NCBI RefSeq assembly: GCF_900101545.1
Contig: NZ_FMZU01000018.1
Location: forward strand, 114,158-178,157
Reading direction: 5' to 3'
DNA length: 64,000 bases
DNA from: Variovorax sp. CF079
GTDB taxonomy: Bacteria; Pseudomonadota; Gammaproteobacteria; Burkholderiales; Burkholderiaceae_C
The notes under the pieces are model-generated. The model was given only the letters and a program-made list of their open reading frames with translations. It had not been told where the DNA came from and ran no database searches. Shown piece by piece: positions 35,859 to 45,512 of this stretch; positions within the stretch are counted from its first letter, which is position 1, and every line of letters starts with the position of its first letter. Made by a program: the position numbers and the translations under genes.

Positions 35859-36272
35859 GATCGAATATTAGGTCGCAGCCGCGATGGCTTCCACAGGTGA
35901 ATGACCTTAAAAAGGAAGTTCACGTGCTCCCCAGTGGCTCGACCGCCCTTGGAGAATTGGTAGGCGGCTTCCTAAGCCCGGTTTAAGTTTGCCGCCCTAC
36001 GCTTGGAACTGACAGTCAGTCGGCGCTGGTAGAGGTTGCTTCGGCGCCCGCCCTTGACGGGCGGTTCCTCGATGCCGGCGGCTGTCGCGAATTCCAACGC
36101 GCGGGCATAAAAAAGCACGCCTGCCGGCCACCCGCATGCGCACGCTTCGTAGGCTTGCGTGGCCCCGAACTGCGAGGGCATCAGACCAAGCGACTCAGCT
36201 TCACTTGCACGCGGGGCGTCGCCCCGCGCTTGTCCCGGCCGTCAAACGATATCAATCAAATCAACAACTTAC
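35859..36272. other. Sparsely coding stretch next to tRNA-Arg
   Basis: About 410 bases with no gene I can support. A minus-strand frame at 35972-36181 (69 codons, with KGGRRSNLYQRRLTVSSKRR) has no ribosome site. No integrase fragment or direct repeat of the tRNA end was found here. The stretch looks like degraded or foreign DNA between the nadM region and the tRNA. Confidence 0.5.
36210..36228. repeat. Inverted repeat 8+3+8
   Basis: CGCGGGGC and GCCCCGCG flank the loop GTC, 44 bases downstream of the tRNA 3' end in the tRNA's direction. No U-tract follows, so it is either a terminator-like hairpin for the tRNA or an unrelated palindrome. Confidence 0.45.
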
Positions 36273-36347
36273 TGGTGCCCTCGACAGGAATCGAACCTGT
36301 ATCTGAGTCTTAGGAGGACCCCGTTCTATCCATTGAACTACGAGGAC
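36273..36347 (-). tRNA. tRNA-Arg (anticodon CCT)
   Basis: On the minus strand a 75-nt cloverleaf starts GTCCTCG and ends CGAGGGC-A-CCA. Acceptor stem 7 bp with one G-U pair; D stem GTTC/GAAC; anticodon stem GGGTC/GACTC with loop CTCCTAA, giving anticodon CCT (codon AGG); T arm ACAGG-TTCGATT-CCTGT. CCA is encoded. Such tRNA genes are frequent integration sites. Confidence 0.95.
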
Positions 36348-36371
36348 GAAGGCGATGGCGACTTTACCAGT

Positions 36372-39300
36372 TCAGTCGTACTTCACCGTGTAGATCAGGT
36401 CGATCCCGCTCTGCTGGCCGGCCTGGCCGCGCAGGGTCAGGCGGCGGGTCAGGTCGTAGAAGATGAACAGCGAGCCGAGGGTGCCCGAGAGGCTGCGCTC
36501 GTAGGTGACGTAGAAATCCTGGGAGATGCGCTTGCCCACCGTGACGGCCGATTCGCGCAGGTCGCCGCCGCTGCCCGGGCCCTTGAAGCCGATTTCGTCG
36601 AGGCCGAAGCGGCTCGCGAGCCCGCCGCCGGTGCCGCCCTTGCCGAGCCCGCCCAGCAAGGCCAGCGCGGCCTGCTGCAGCAGCACCGATTCGCCGCCGC
36701 TGGTGGCCGAGGCGCGGCCCAGCACCACCCACGACAGCGTCTCCGCGTCCGACAGCGTGGGCTCGGAATACAGCCGCACGCGTGGCGTCTGTGCGGTGCC
36801 GCTGATCTGGACGCCGGCGCGCTGCGAGATGTTGGGCCGGATCGCGAGGATGTCGAGTGCCGGATTGTCGAAGGGGCCGTTGAAGCGCGCCACGCCGGTT
36901 TCCACGTCCAGCCGCTGGCCGTAGGCGCGGTACTGGCCCTTGACGGTCCTGACCTCGCCCGTGATGCGCGGCGGCGCGTTCAACGCGGTGCTGCGGATGT
37001 CGAGCTTGCCCTCCAGCCGCGTGGTGAGGCCGCGCCCCTGCACCGCGAAATCATTGCCGAGATCGAAGTTGACCGCGATGTCGGGCGGCTTCGCGGTCTG
37101 CGCCTTGGCCACCTGCGCATCGTCGCGCACCGCCTGGCGCCGGGTGGCTTCGGCGGCCTCGCGGTCCTTGGCGGCCGAGCGCACCACCACGTCGCTGCCG
37201 AGGCCGGGCGCGGTCTCGTCGGGCAGGATGACGACGGCGCGGTCGGTCTTGAGGTTGCCGCGCACGCTGAACTGGCCGCCGTCGAGCCGCGCTTGCAGGT
37301 CGCCCGAGAGCGTGACCTGGCGGTCGCTGCGCACCAGCATGCGCAGCGCGCGCAGCTGGGCCTGCATGGCCATGCGGATGCCGGTGCCGGCGGCCGGCGC
37401 CGCGCCCCAGCTGAGCTCGCCGCGCGCCGAGAGCGTGCCGCCATCGCTCGCGGCCTCGCTGGCCGCAGTGCTGAGGTTGCCGCTCTGGCCCGGGATGCGC
37501 GCGCTGCTGCCGGTGCCGCCCTTGAGCGTGAACTCGGTGATCTCGATGCGCTCGCCGGTGAGCGTCGCGCGCAGGCGCCCGTCGCGCAGGTCCAGCCCCT
37601 CGACCAGCGCGCGCAGCGCGAGCTTGTCGGCGCCGAGCGTGCCGTTCCAGCGCGGCAGCGCGCGATTGCCAGAGAGTGCGGCGTCGGCCTCCAGTGTGCC
37701 GGCCACGCGCCAGCCCGGCGGCGCCAGCATCGACCAGACGCCGAGATTGGGCAGGCGCGCCGTCACGCGGCCGGCCAGCGGCGCATCGGCCGCCCATTGC
37801 CAGCCGCCCGCGCGCTGCTGCACGCGCGTGCTGGCTTCGGCGTTGATCTGGCCGGCGCGCTCGCTGTCCCAGGCCAGGCCGGCGCGCACGGTATCGCCCT
37901 CGGCATCGAGCCGCAGCTCGGCCTGGCGCAGGCCGGCCGGCGTGCTCGGGCCGTCGCCGGCCGCGTTCATGCTGCGTTCGCTCGCGCTGCCGGTGCCGCG
38001 GCTCGTGATGCGCGTGACCAGCGCGGCCTCGCCGGCCTGCACGCGGATGTCGCCGCTTTCGCGCCTGAGCCGGGCGCGCGCGCGCAGCGCATCGCCGGCA
38101 TCGATGTCCCAGTCGCCGTTGAACAGCAGGTCGCCGCTGATGCCGACCTCGGCCAGCGCGGCGCCACCGCCCAGCGCCTCGGCCCAGGCCATCGGCAGGC
38201 CCTGCAGGCGGCCCTTCGATTGCAGGCGGAAGGCGCGGTTGGAGGCGCCGCCGCGGTGGCTGTAGCGCAGGGGTTCCCACTCGATGCGCACGGTGCCGGG
38301 CGCCGGTCCGCGCAGCGTGGCGGCCGCGGCGGAGGCCTCCACGTCGAGGCGGTCAGCCGTGCCGCTGCGCAGCGTGGCGCTGACGGTGCGGCTCAGCTCC
38401 ACGGTCCAGGGGCCGGTGCTGGCGGCGGCGCTGTCCTGCATCTGCGCGCGCAAGCTGGCGACCGCGACGCGCCACTGCTTCGCCCGCTCCAGGCCGCCGC
38501 TGGCGCGCGTGTCGAGCGTGAACTTCTGCGTGCCTCTGCGGGCCTCGCCCTTCAAGTCCAGCGTGGCCTGCGCCAGGCTGCCGGCGAGTTCGGCGCGCAG
38601 CTCGCGCAGCAGCACGGTGGTCGCGGGCCCGTTGGCGGGCGGCGCCAGACGCAGGTCCAGGCGCGGCACGGACAGGTTGGCTTTCAGCGTGGGCTCGGCC
38701 GAGCCGCGCGGCGCCGGTTCGCTGGCGTTCTGCAGGCGCCGCTGCACGGCTTGCCAGCCGCCTTGCCAACTGGCATCGAGCCGCGCGCTGCCTTGCGCCG
38801 TCATGCCTGCGAACACGGCCGAGAGCCCGGGCAGGCGCTCGACCCAGGCCTGCAGCGCGGCCGCATCGTCGACCTGGGCCTTGATCTCGCCGCCGCCGCT
38901 GGCCGGCGCGATGCGGCCTTGCACCTGGGCGCCGCCGCCCGGCATCGCAAGCTTCAAGTCGCCGCTCGCGGCCTGGTCTGCGACGCGCGCCTGCAGCTTG
39001 CCTTCGACGCTGGCGTTCGATGCCTCGATGCGCAGCGCGCGCAGCTCCAGCACCTGCGCCTGCGCCTGCCACTGGCCGCGCGCCAGCGCGCGGTCGAGGC
39101 GCAGGCCTTCCATCGCCTTGCTGCCGGCGCCGCCCTCGGCCTGCAGCGCCACGTCGAATATCAGCGCTTCGCCGCGCTGCTCGGCATTGATGCTGCCGCT
39201 CACCGGTGCGCCGGCAAGCTCGGTATGCAGCGCGCCGGGACGCACGCTGCGCACCTTCGCGCGCGCTTGCCACGGCGCGGGTGCGGGGCTCCAGCGGCCC

Positions 39301-40427
39301 TCGGCCTCGATGCGGCCGCCGCCGGCGCGCACGGTCGCCTGGGGCAGGGTCCAGGTCGTGCCGTCGAAGCTGGCGCGCGCCTCGATCCGCTCGACGGGCA
39401 GCTTGCCGGTGTCCCAGGGGCCGGGCTCGGCGTTGCGGATGTCGGCGCTGGCCTGCCAGACCGTGGCGGCGCCTGAGCTGCCCGCGTCGGGGCCGGCCTC
39501 GACCTTGCCGCTCAGCAGCGTGGCCGGCGCCTCGGGCCACAGGCGGGCCAAGTCGACGTTCTGCAGATCGGCCTTGGCGTCGATCACGGGCTGCGGCAGC
39601 CAGGGCGCGATGTGGGCGTCGAGCTGCGCCTGCATCGGCGCCGCCGTGCTGTCTTCGGCCGGCTTCAGTTGCGCCGCCACCGCGAGCCGCGCATCGGCGC
39701 CGGCGAGCGTGCCTTTCACCGTCGCCTGGGCCAGCACGTCGATGCCGCGGTCCTCGGCCAGCGGGGCGCGCACCCGGCCGTCGAGCGCGGCATCGATTGC
39801 CATCGGCGCCGGACCCTGCAGCTTGACGCGCGCGCTGTAGTGGCCGTCGGCGATGTCCACGCCGCTCACCTCGAGTTGATGCTCGGCGCCGGCATAGCGG
39901 TAGCTGCCGGCCAGCTGGGTGGCCTGCAGCGCGGGCGGGCCGACCCAGCGCAGTTCGTCGATGCGGAAGGGCAGCTCGACCTCGACCGGCAGCACGATCT
40001 GCTCCAGGGGCTCGAGCGGCTTGTCGTCGACCGGGCCGCGACGCTCGATGAGCAGCTGCGCCGCATGCACTTCGCCGAGCTGCACCTTGCGCTTCAGCAG
40101 CGGCGCCAACTGCCAGCCGATCTTCGCCTCGTGCACTTCCACCGCCAGCGCTTCGCTCTGCCAGCGCAGCCAGCCGATGCGCCCGCCCGCGCGCAGCGAG
40201 CCCGTGACTTCGCGGCTTTCCAGTGTCTGGCCCGCGGGCAGGTAGAGCGCGGCGCGCGCGAGTGCGAAGGCCAGCGATTCGTTCGAGCCCAGCCACCACC
40301 AGGCGCCGGCCGTGAGCCCCGCCACCAGCACGACCAGGCCGAGGAGGCTCCAGGCCAGTGCGCGCAGCGCACGGCGGCCGAGCGAGCGCTTCGGCGACGG
40401 GGCGGGGGACTGCGTCTGTTCCTGCAT
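36372..40427 (-). CDS. tamB: Translocation and assembly module protein TamB
   Basis: 1351 residues from the ATG at 40427. One N-terminal transmembrane helix (ALAWSLLGLVVLVAGLTAGA, ~residues 25-45) anchors a very long beta-rich periplasmic repeat body, ending with a DUF490 domain and the terminal GIDLIYTVKYD. TamB spans the periplasm as a lipid- or protein-conducting groove and pairs with TamA. It starts one base after the tamA stop. Confidence 0.96.
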   Translation of the reverse strand: MQEQTQSPAPSPKRSLGRRALRALAWSLLGLVVLVAGLTAGAWWWLGSNESLAFALARAALYLPAGQTLESREVTGSLRAGGRIGWLRWQSEALAVEVHEAKIGWQLAPLLKRKVQLGEVHAAQLLIERRGPVDDKPLEPLEQIVLPVEVELPFRIDELRWVGPPALQATQLAGSYRYAGAEHQLEVSGVDIADGHYSARVKLQGPAPMAIDAALDGRVRAPLAEDRGIDVLAQATVKGTLAGADARLAVAAQLKPAEDSTAAPMQAQLDAHIAPWLPQPVIDAKADLQNVDLARLWPEAPATLLSGKVEAGPDAGSSGAATVWQASADIRNAEPGPWDTGKLPVERIEARASFDGTTWTLPQATVRAGGGRIEAEGRWSPAPAPWQARAKVRSVRPGALHTELAGAPVSGSINAEQRGEALIFDVALQAEGGAGSKAMEGLRLDRALARGQWQAQAQVLELRALRIEASNASVEGKLQARVADQAASGDLKLAMPGGGAQVQGRIAPASGGGEIKAQVDDAAALQAWVERLPGLSAVFAGMTAQGSARLDASWQGGWQAVQRRLQNASEPAPRGSAEPTLKANLSVPRLDLRLAPPANGPATTVLLRELRAELAGSLAQATLDLKGEARRGTQKFTLDTRASGGLERAKQWRVAVASLRAQMQDSAAASTGPWTVELSRTVSATLRSGTADRLDVEASAAAATLRGPAPGTVRIEWEPLRYSHRGGASNRAFRLQSKGRLQGLPMAWAEALGGGAALAEVGISGDLLFNGDWDIDAGDALRARARLRRESGDIRVQAGEAALVTRITSRGTGSASERSMNAAGDGPSTPAGLRQAELRLDAEGDTVRAGLAWDSERAGQINAEASTRVQQRAGGWQWAADAPLAGRVTARLPNLGVWSMLAPPGWRVAGTLEADAALSGNRALPRWNGTLGADKLALRALVEGLDLRDGRLRATLTGERIEITEFTLKGGTGSSARIPGQSGNLSTAASEAASDGGTLSARGELSWGAAPAAGTGIRMAMQAQLRALRMLVRSDRQVTLSGDLQARLDGGQFSVRGNLKTDRAVVILPDETAPGLGSDVVVRSAAKDREAAEATRRQAVRDDAQVAKAQTAKPPDIAVNFDLGNDFAVQGRGLTTRLEGKLDIRSTALNAPPRITGEVRTVKGQYRAYGQRLDVETGVARFNGPFDNPALDILAIRPNISQRAGVQISGTAQTPRVRLYSEPTLSDAETLSWVVLGRASATSGGESVLLQQAALALLGGLGKGGTGGGLASRFGLDEIGFKGPGSGGDLRESAVTVGKRISQDFYVTYERSLSGTLGSLFIFYDLTRRLTLRGQAGQQSGIDLIYTVKYD

Positions 40428-40428
40428 T

Positions 40429-42321
40429 TCAGAAGGTGAAGCCCAGCCGCAGGTGCAGCCTGAATCTCTTCGTGTCCACGCCGTAGGCCAGGTCGGCCTG
40501 CACCGGTCCCACCGGGCTGCGCCAGCGCGCGCCCACGCCGACGCCGACCTTGGCCTTGAGTTCGCCGGGCTTGTCGGCCACGGCACCGGCATCGACGAAC
40601 ACCGTGCTCTCCCATTCGGTCATCTTTCCGCGATAGACGAAGGGGCGCTGCCATTCGACGCTGGCGACCCCGAGGTAGCGGCCGGCGACGATCTGGCCGT
40701 CGCTGCGCACGGTGCCGATCTGGCGGTAGCTGTAGCCGCGCACCGTGGTGTCGCCGCCGGTCAGGTACATCAGCGTGGAGGGGATCTGCGCGCGATCTTG
40801 GGCCACCAGGGCGCCGGCCTCGGCGCGCAGCTGGATGCGGCCGCTGCGGGCCTGAGTCCCGTCGTCGCTCTTCACGGTGCCGAGCGGCACGATGCCGAGC
40901 CAGCGCCCGTAGACGCGCGTGAAGGGCAGGTGCTCGCCGGTCAGCGTGTAGCCGAGGCCGAGCTCCAGCGCCAGGCCGTGGCCGCGCGTCGGTGCGCCTG
41001 CGTTGTCGAAGTAGCGGCCGGTCCAGCCCCAGTTGACGCTCAGCGCCGAGGCCGACGGCGGTGCGGCGATGCCGCGGTTCTGCGTGTAGTCGTACTGCAG
41101 GAAGTAGTTGAAGTCGATGTGGTCGCCGGCTTTGCTGCGTCCGCCGCGCAGCCGGCCGCTGTCGACCTTGTAGCTGCCGGAGGTTTCGTTCTTCAGCAGA
41201 CCCGAGCCGAACAAGCGCCACCCCTTGTCGTCGGGGATCGCGTTCCACTCGGTGCCCAGCGACTTGGTTTCGCGGTCCACCGAGAGCTTGGAGACGGCGC
41301 GCCAGCCGAGCAGCGGCATGCGGTTGTGGATGTGGTCGATCGAAAGCCGCGGCCCGCTGTCGGTGGTGAAGCCGACGCCCAGCACCACCTTCTGCAGCGG
41401 CGCTTCGCGCAATTGGGCGATGACCGGCGCCCACAGCGGGTTGGTGCCGTCGGTGTCGAGGGTCAGGAAGACGGAGTCGTAGTAGCCGCTGCTCGCGAGG
41501 CGCTGCTGCGCATCGAGCAGCTTCTGCTGGTCGTAGTCGCTGCCGGTGGGTATGCGCGCGATCCGGCGCGTGCCGTCGGCGTCGTAGCGCTCGCTGCCGC
41601 GCACGTCCAGCGGGCCGAAGCGGTAGGCCGGGCCGGACTGGTAGTTGAGGCTGAGCTTGGCCTCGCTGCGGTCGGCGTCGATTTCGGCGCGGCTCGCGCT
41701 GATGCTGCCGGTGGGGAAACGCTTGGCCGTCAGACTGCGCAGCGTGGCGGCCTTGGCGTTGTCCCAGGCCAGCTGGGTGAAGGGTTGGCCGGCGCGCAGC
41801 GGCCAGTCGGTGCGGATCGTGTCGCGCTGGGTCTCGGCCGCGGCGTCGCTCTCGATCGGCCCGCCGAAGCCGATCTGCACGTTGGCGACGCGCGTGAGTT
41901 CGCCGGGCTCGACCGTGATCGTCACCTCGCGCGGCGCCTTGGCTTCAGGCGTCTCGCGCAGTTCCAGCGTGAGCGTGGGCGTGAAGTAGCCGAGGGTGCC
42001 GAGCAGCTCGCGTGCGTTTCCTTCGGCGGCCACCATCAGGCGCGAGAGTTCGGCCGCGCCGAGATCGTCGAGCTGGCGGTAGCGCTGGATTTCGAGATTG
42101 CGCACGAGGTAGTCGCGCACCGTGTCGGGCGCCTTCACCTCCACCGTGAACGCGTCGCGCTGCGATGCCGGCCTGTCGCTGCTGGTTACCGGGCTCGCGG
42201 CAGTTTGCGTTTCCGCCGGCTCGCTCTTCGGCAGCAGGCTGCACCCTTGCAACAGAAGGGTGCCTGCACAAAAGAACGCCGGCATCCACGCCGGCGCGAG
42301 AGAGCGAACCACCCTGAGCAT
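40429..42321 (-). CDS. tamA: Translocation and assembly module protein TamA (Omp85 family)
   Basis: 630 residues with three POTRA domains (~60-280) and a C-terminal 16-strand barrel that includes the family motif VRGYSYRQIG (VRGY/F) and ends in a strand with terminal Phe (FRLHLRLGFTF). The N-terminus reads FFCAGTLLLQGCSLLPKS: LQGC is a lipobox, so the protein may be lipid-modified, which is unusual for TamA. It forms the outer-membrane partner of TamB, encoded immediately downstream. Confidence 0.95.
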   Translation of the reverse strand: MLRVVRSLAPAWMPAFFCAGTLLLQGCSLLPKSEPAETQTAASPVTSSDRPASQRDAFTVEVKAPDTVRDYLVRNLEIQRYRQLDDLGAAELSRLMVAAEGNARELLGTLGYFTPTLTLELRETPEAKAPREVTITVEPGELTRVANVQIGFGGPIESDAAAETQRDTIRTDWPLRAGQPFTQLAWDNAKAATLRSLTAKRFPTGSISASRAEIDADRSEAKLSLNYQSGPAYRFGPLDVRGSERYDADGTRRIARIPTGSDYDQQKLLDAQQRLASSGYYDSVFLTLDTDGTNPLWAPVIAQLREAPLQKVVLGVGFTTDSGPRLSIDHIHNRMPLLGWRAVSKLSVDRETKSLGTEWNAIPDDKGWRLFGSGLLKNETSGSYKVDSGRLRGGRSKAGDHIDFNYFLQYDYTQNRGIAAPPSASALSVNWGWTGRYFDNAGAPTRGHGLALELGLGYTLTGEHLPFTRVYGRWLGIVPLGTVKSDDGTQARSGRIQLRAEAGALVAQDRAQIPSTLMYLTGGDTTVRGYSYRQIGTVRSDGQIVAGRYLGVASVEWQRPFVYRGKMTEWESTVFVDAGAVADKPGELKAKVGVGVGARWRSPVGPVQADLAYGVDTKRFRLHLRLGFTF

Positions 42322-42386
42322 GCAGCCATTTTGACAGCATGCGCAGAGGGCGCCCTCGACGGGCGGGGGAGCGCGGGGCTCCTTTT

Positions 42387-43307
42387 TCAGGCGCGCCCGC
42401 TGACCTTTCGCGCCAGCAGCCAGACCACAGGCGGCGTCAGCATGCGGGCCAGCGCCTTGACGCGGTCGACGCGGTGCGTCTTCATGAAGACCGAGGCCGA
42501 TTCGTCCCCGTGCTGCTTGCCGGCGAGCGGGCTGGTGTAGTAGTAGGCGGCGACCGAACGGCGCGGCCGGCCGTCCGGCGCCTGCAGCGGCTTGGTGTGG
42601 CCGTGGTAGCTCGCGGGGCCGTGCGGCAGCACGATGGTGCGGCCGAACTCGGGCTGCACGGTGGTCACGCAGCGGTCCTGCTTCTTGTCCCAGAGTTCGA
42701 GCCCGGAACCCCAGGCCGGGTCCCATCCCTTGTTGAGGTAGGTGATGAAGACCATCTCGTTCTTCAGCCCCAGATGCCGGTGACGGTTGAAGTCGCGGTG
42801 CACGGCGAAGGTTGCGCCGGTCCTGCTTTCGTGCAGCCCGCCGCCGAACAGCTTGGGATCGGGCAGCAGGTAATCGACGCCGCTGAGCGACGACAGCCAG
42901 TCGATGAACCAGCCCGAATTGATGATGTCGAAGTACAGCTGCGAGGCCGGGCCCAGCGCCACGCCGAGCACCGAGCGGCGCGTCGATTCGTACTGGGTCT
43001 TGATGTCGGCCCAGCCGCCGTCGGGAAGCATGTCGAACTCTTCGGCCACGAGCTCCAGCAGGGTCGGGTGGAAGATGTTCTCGAGAACCAGGTGCGGGAA
43101 CGGCGAGGCGGCCAGCAACTTCTGGTGCAGGCGTTCGCGCTGCTCGGGTGCAAAAAGGGAGCGGTCGACGAGCTCGGCACGTGGCAGGCGCATGCCGCGG
43201 ATGCTGATGAAATCGGCCGGTGGCTGGAATCGCGCTTCCAGCAATGCGCCGGCCAAAGGCTGCTCGAGTACCGGGGAGTCCAGCGGAAAAGAAAGCACGG
43301 CAGACAT
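42387..43307 (-). CDS. 2OG-Fe(II) oxygenase superfamily protein
   Basis: 306 residues. Iron-binding HxD is in VHRDFNRHRHLGL, the distal His in HGPASYHGHTKP, and a following Arg-Arg in PRRSVAAYYYTS should bind 2-oxoglutarate; the core strand LNKGWDPAWGSGLELWD is typical of prolyl-hydroxylase-like members. It lies upstream of tamA on the same strand, 65 bases away, and the target (protein or small molecule) is unknown. Confidence 0.85.
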   Translation of the reverse strand: MSAVLSFPLDSPVLEQPLAGALLEARFQPPADFISIRGMRLPRAELVDRSLFAPEQRERLHQKLLAASPFPHLVLENIFHPTLLELVAEEFDMLPDGGWADIKTQYESTRRSVLGVALGPASQLYFDIINSGWFIDWLSSLSGVDYLLPDPKLFGGGLHESRTGATFAVHRDFNRHRHLGLKNEMVFITYLNKGWDPAWGSGLELWDKKQDRCVTTVQPEFGRTIVLPHGPASYHGHTKPLQAPDGRPRRSVAAYYYTSPLAGKQHGDESASVFMKTHRVDRVKALARMLTPPVVWLLARKVSGRA

Positions 43308-43461
43308 GGCACACCTCCTGCGGACGCAGCGTCAACAAAACGCCTTATTTGAATCCTTAGGTGTTAACTGTAACCTGAGGTCTCAACGTTGTGACAACTT
43401 TTTTACGCGTTTGCGGCTCTACGGATGGCCTATCCCGCCGCGTGCTTGCTGCATGCGGGGG

Positions 43462-44649
43462 CTATTTTGACAGCAGTCGCATGGCCTCTTCGAGGCCCTT
43501 GAGAGTAAGCGGATACATGCGATGCGACACGAGTTGTTGCATCACGGCAATGCTTTGCCGGTATTGCCACACGCCCTGCGGCTCCGGGTTGATCCATGCG
43601 AACTTCGGGAAGGCGTGGGTCAGGCGCTGGATCCACTCGGCGCCGGCTTCCTCGTTGTTGTATTCGACGCTGCCGCCCGGCTGCAGGATCTCGTAGGGGC
43701 TCATGGTGGCGTCGCCGACGAAGACCAGCTTGTAGTCCTTGTTGTACTTGCGAATGATGTCCCAGGTCGCGAACTTCTCGGAGAAGCGGCGCCGGTTGTT
43801 CTTCCACATGAAGTCGTAGACGCAGTTGTGGAAGTAATAGAACTCGAGGTGCTTGAACTCGGTCTTGACGGCCGAGAACAGCTCTTCGACGCGCTGGATG
43901 TGCTCGTCCATCGTGCCGCCCACGTCCATCAGCAACAGCACCTTGACGTTGTTGTGGCGCTCGGGCCGCATCTTGATGTCGAGGTAGCCGGCGTTGGCCG
44001 CCGTCGAGCGGATCGTGTCGTCGAGGTCCAGCTCGTCCTCGTGGCCCTCGCGCGCGAACTTGCGCAGCCGCCTGAGCGCGATCTTGATGTTGCGCGTGCC
44101 GAGTTCCTGGCTGTCGTCGTAGTCCTTGTAGGCGCGCTGGTCCCACACCTTGACCGCGCTCTTGTTCTTGCCCGCGCCGCCGATGCGGACGCCCTGCGGG
44201 TTGTAGCCGCCGTGGCCGAAGGGCGAGGTGCCGCCGGTGCCGATCCACTTGCTGCCGCCTTCGTGGCGTTCCTTCTGCTCCTCGAAGCGCTTCTTGAGCG
44301 TTTCCATGAGCTCGTCCCAGCCCATCTTCTCGATCTTGGCTTTCTCCTCGGCCGTGAACTCGCGCTCCAGCGTCTTGCGCAGCCAGTCGAGCGGCACTTC
44401 CTTGGTGAAGTCGGTCACGATCTCCACGCCCTTGAAGTAGGCGGCGAAGGCGCGGTCGAACTTGTCGTAGTGCTTCTCGTCCTTCACCAGCGCAGTGCGC
44501 GAGAGGTAGTAGAAGTCGTCGAGGCCGAAGGCATCGTCGGAGTTCGGGCCCACCACGTCGGCCTGCAGCGCTTCGAGCAGCGTCAGGTATTCCTTGACCG
44601 AGACCGGCAGCTTGGCCGAGCGCAGGGTGTAGAAGAAGTCGATCAGCAT
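43462..44649 (-). CDS. VWA domain protein, CoxE-like
   Basis: 395 residues. The N-terminal half is helical and charged; the VWA domain begins at ~245 with LLLMDVGGTMDEH, where the MIDAS DxSxS is replaced by DVGGT, followed by a YYFHNCVYD strand and FVGDATMSPYEI. CoxE-like proteins act with a MoxR AAA+ ATPase to insert metals or remodel enzymes. Downstream of moxR, the small membrane gene and the GNAT gene in one operon. Confidence 0.9.
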   Translation of the reverse strand: MLIDFFYTLRSAKLPVSVKEYLTLLEALQADVVGPNSDDAFGLDDFYYLSRTALVKDEKHYDKFDRAFAAYFKGVEIVTDFTKEVPLDWLRKTLEREFTAEEKAKIEKMGWDELMETLKKRFEEQKERHEGGSKWIGTGGTSPFGHGGYNPQGVRIGGAGKNKSAVKVWDQRAYKDYDDSQELGTRNIKIALRRLRKFAREGHEDELDLDDTIRSTAANAGYLDIKMRPERHNNVKVLLLMDVGGTMDEHIQRVEELFSAVKTEFKHLEFYYFHNCVYDFMWKNNRRRFSEKFATWDIIRKYNKDYKLVFVGDATMSPYEILQPGGSVEYNNEEAGAEWIQRLTHAFPKFAWINPEPQGVWQYRQSIAVMQQLVSHRMYPLTLKGLEEAMRLLSK

Positions 44650-44655
44650 GGCGCA

Positions 44656-45264
44656 TCACTCCTTGGGTTCGGGACGCGGCTTGTCCAGCAGATAGAGCAA
44701 CTGGGCGCGCACCTCGGGCCACTCGCCCGATCGCAGGCTGTACATCACCGTATCGCGGATCGTGCCGTCGCGGCGTAGGGCATGGCCGCGGATCACGCCG
44801 TCCTTCCTGGCGCCGAGGCGTTCGATGGCGCGCTGCGACGCGTGATTGAAATTGTCCGTGCGCCAGCCGACCACGTGGCAGCCGAGGGTATCGAAGGCGT
44901 GCGTCATCATCAGCAGCTTGCAGGTGGTGTTGACGTGCGTGCGCTGGCAGCGCTTGGCGTACCACGTGTACCCGATCTCGACGCGCTTCACCGCGGGCAG
45001 GATGTCGTGATAGCTCGTCGAGCCGAGCACGGTGCCGCTCGCTTCGTCGGTCACCGCGAAGGCGAAGCGGTTGCCGGCCTCGCGCATCTGCAGTGCGCTC
45101 TCGATGTAGCCGCGCGTGTCCTGCGGCTCGGGCACCGAGGTGACGCGGATCTTCCACAGCTCGCCGTCGGCCGCTGCGGCGCGCAGGCCTTCTTCGTGCG
45201 CCAGCGCGAGCGGCACCAGCGCGATGCCGCGCGAGCTGAGCGTGACTGGCTCGACAAACCCCAT
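44656..45264 (-). CDS. GNAT family N-acetyltransferase
   Basis: 202 residues from the ATG at 45264, which has GAGGAG 6 bases upstream; a TTG at 45270 is less likely. RimJ/RimL-like: GSTSYHDILPAVKRVEIGYT and a C-terminal RAIERLGARKDGVIRGHALR, typical of ribosomal-protein or small-molecule N-acetyltransferases. It follows the small membrane gene and precedes the VWA gene by 6 bases. Confidence 0.9.
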   Translation of the reverse strand: MGFVEPVTLSSRGIALVPLALAHEEGLRAAAADGELWKIRVTSVPEPQDTRGYIESALQMREAGNRFAFAVTDEASGTVLGSTSYHDILPAVKRVEIGYTWYAKRCQRTHVNTTCKLLMMTHAFDTLGCHVVGWRTDNFNHASQRAIERLGARKDGVIRGHALRRDGTIRDTVMYSLRSGEWPEVRAQLLYLLDKPRPEPKE

Positions 45265-45266
45265 CG

Positions 45267-45512
45267 TCAACTCCTCGGAGAGCCGTATTTGCGCATGTAC
45301 CAGGCGCGTGCGATCTGCACGCCGCCACCGCCGCCGAGGCCGATCAGCAGGATGCCGGCAATGGCGCTGTTGCTGTAGCCGCCGTTGCCCAGGGCGTCGA
45401 AGCCGAGCGCGAGGCCGAGCCAGCGGCCCAGGAGCGCGCCAACGACGAACATGACCGCCTGTGCCACGCCAAGCAGCAGCAACTGGCGGGTGGGTTGGCG
45501 GCCTTCGCTCAT
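45267..45512 (-). CDS. Small membrane protein in the moxR operon
   Basis: 81 residues from the ATG at 45512, which overlaps the moxR stop (ATGA). Two hydrophobic helices: LLLGVAQAVMFVVGALLGRW and IAGILLIGLGGGGGVQIARA, the second glycine-rich. No family name recognised. Its position inside the operon suggests it is expressed with moxR. Confidence 0.8.
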   Translation of the reverse strand: MSEGRQPTRQLLLLGVAQAVMFVVGALLGRWLGLALGFDALGNGGYSNSAIAGILLIGLGGGGGVQIARAWYMRKYGSPRS

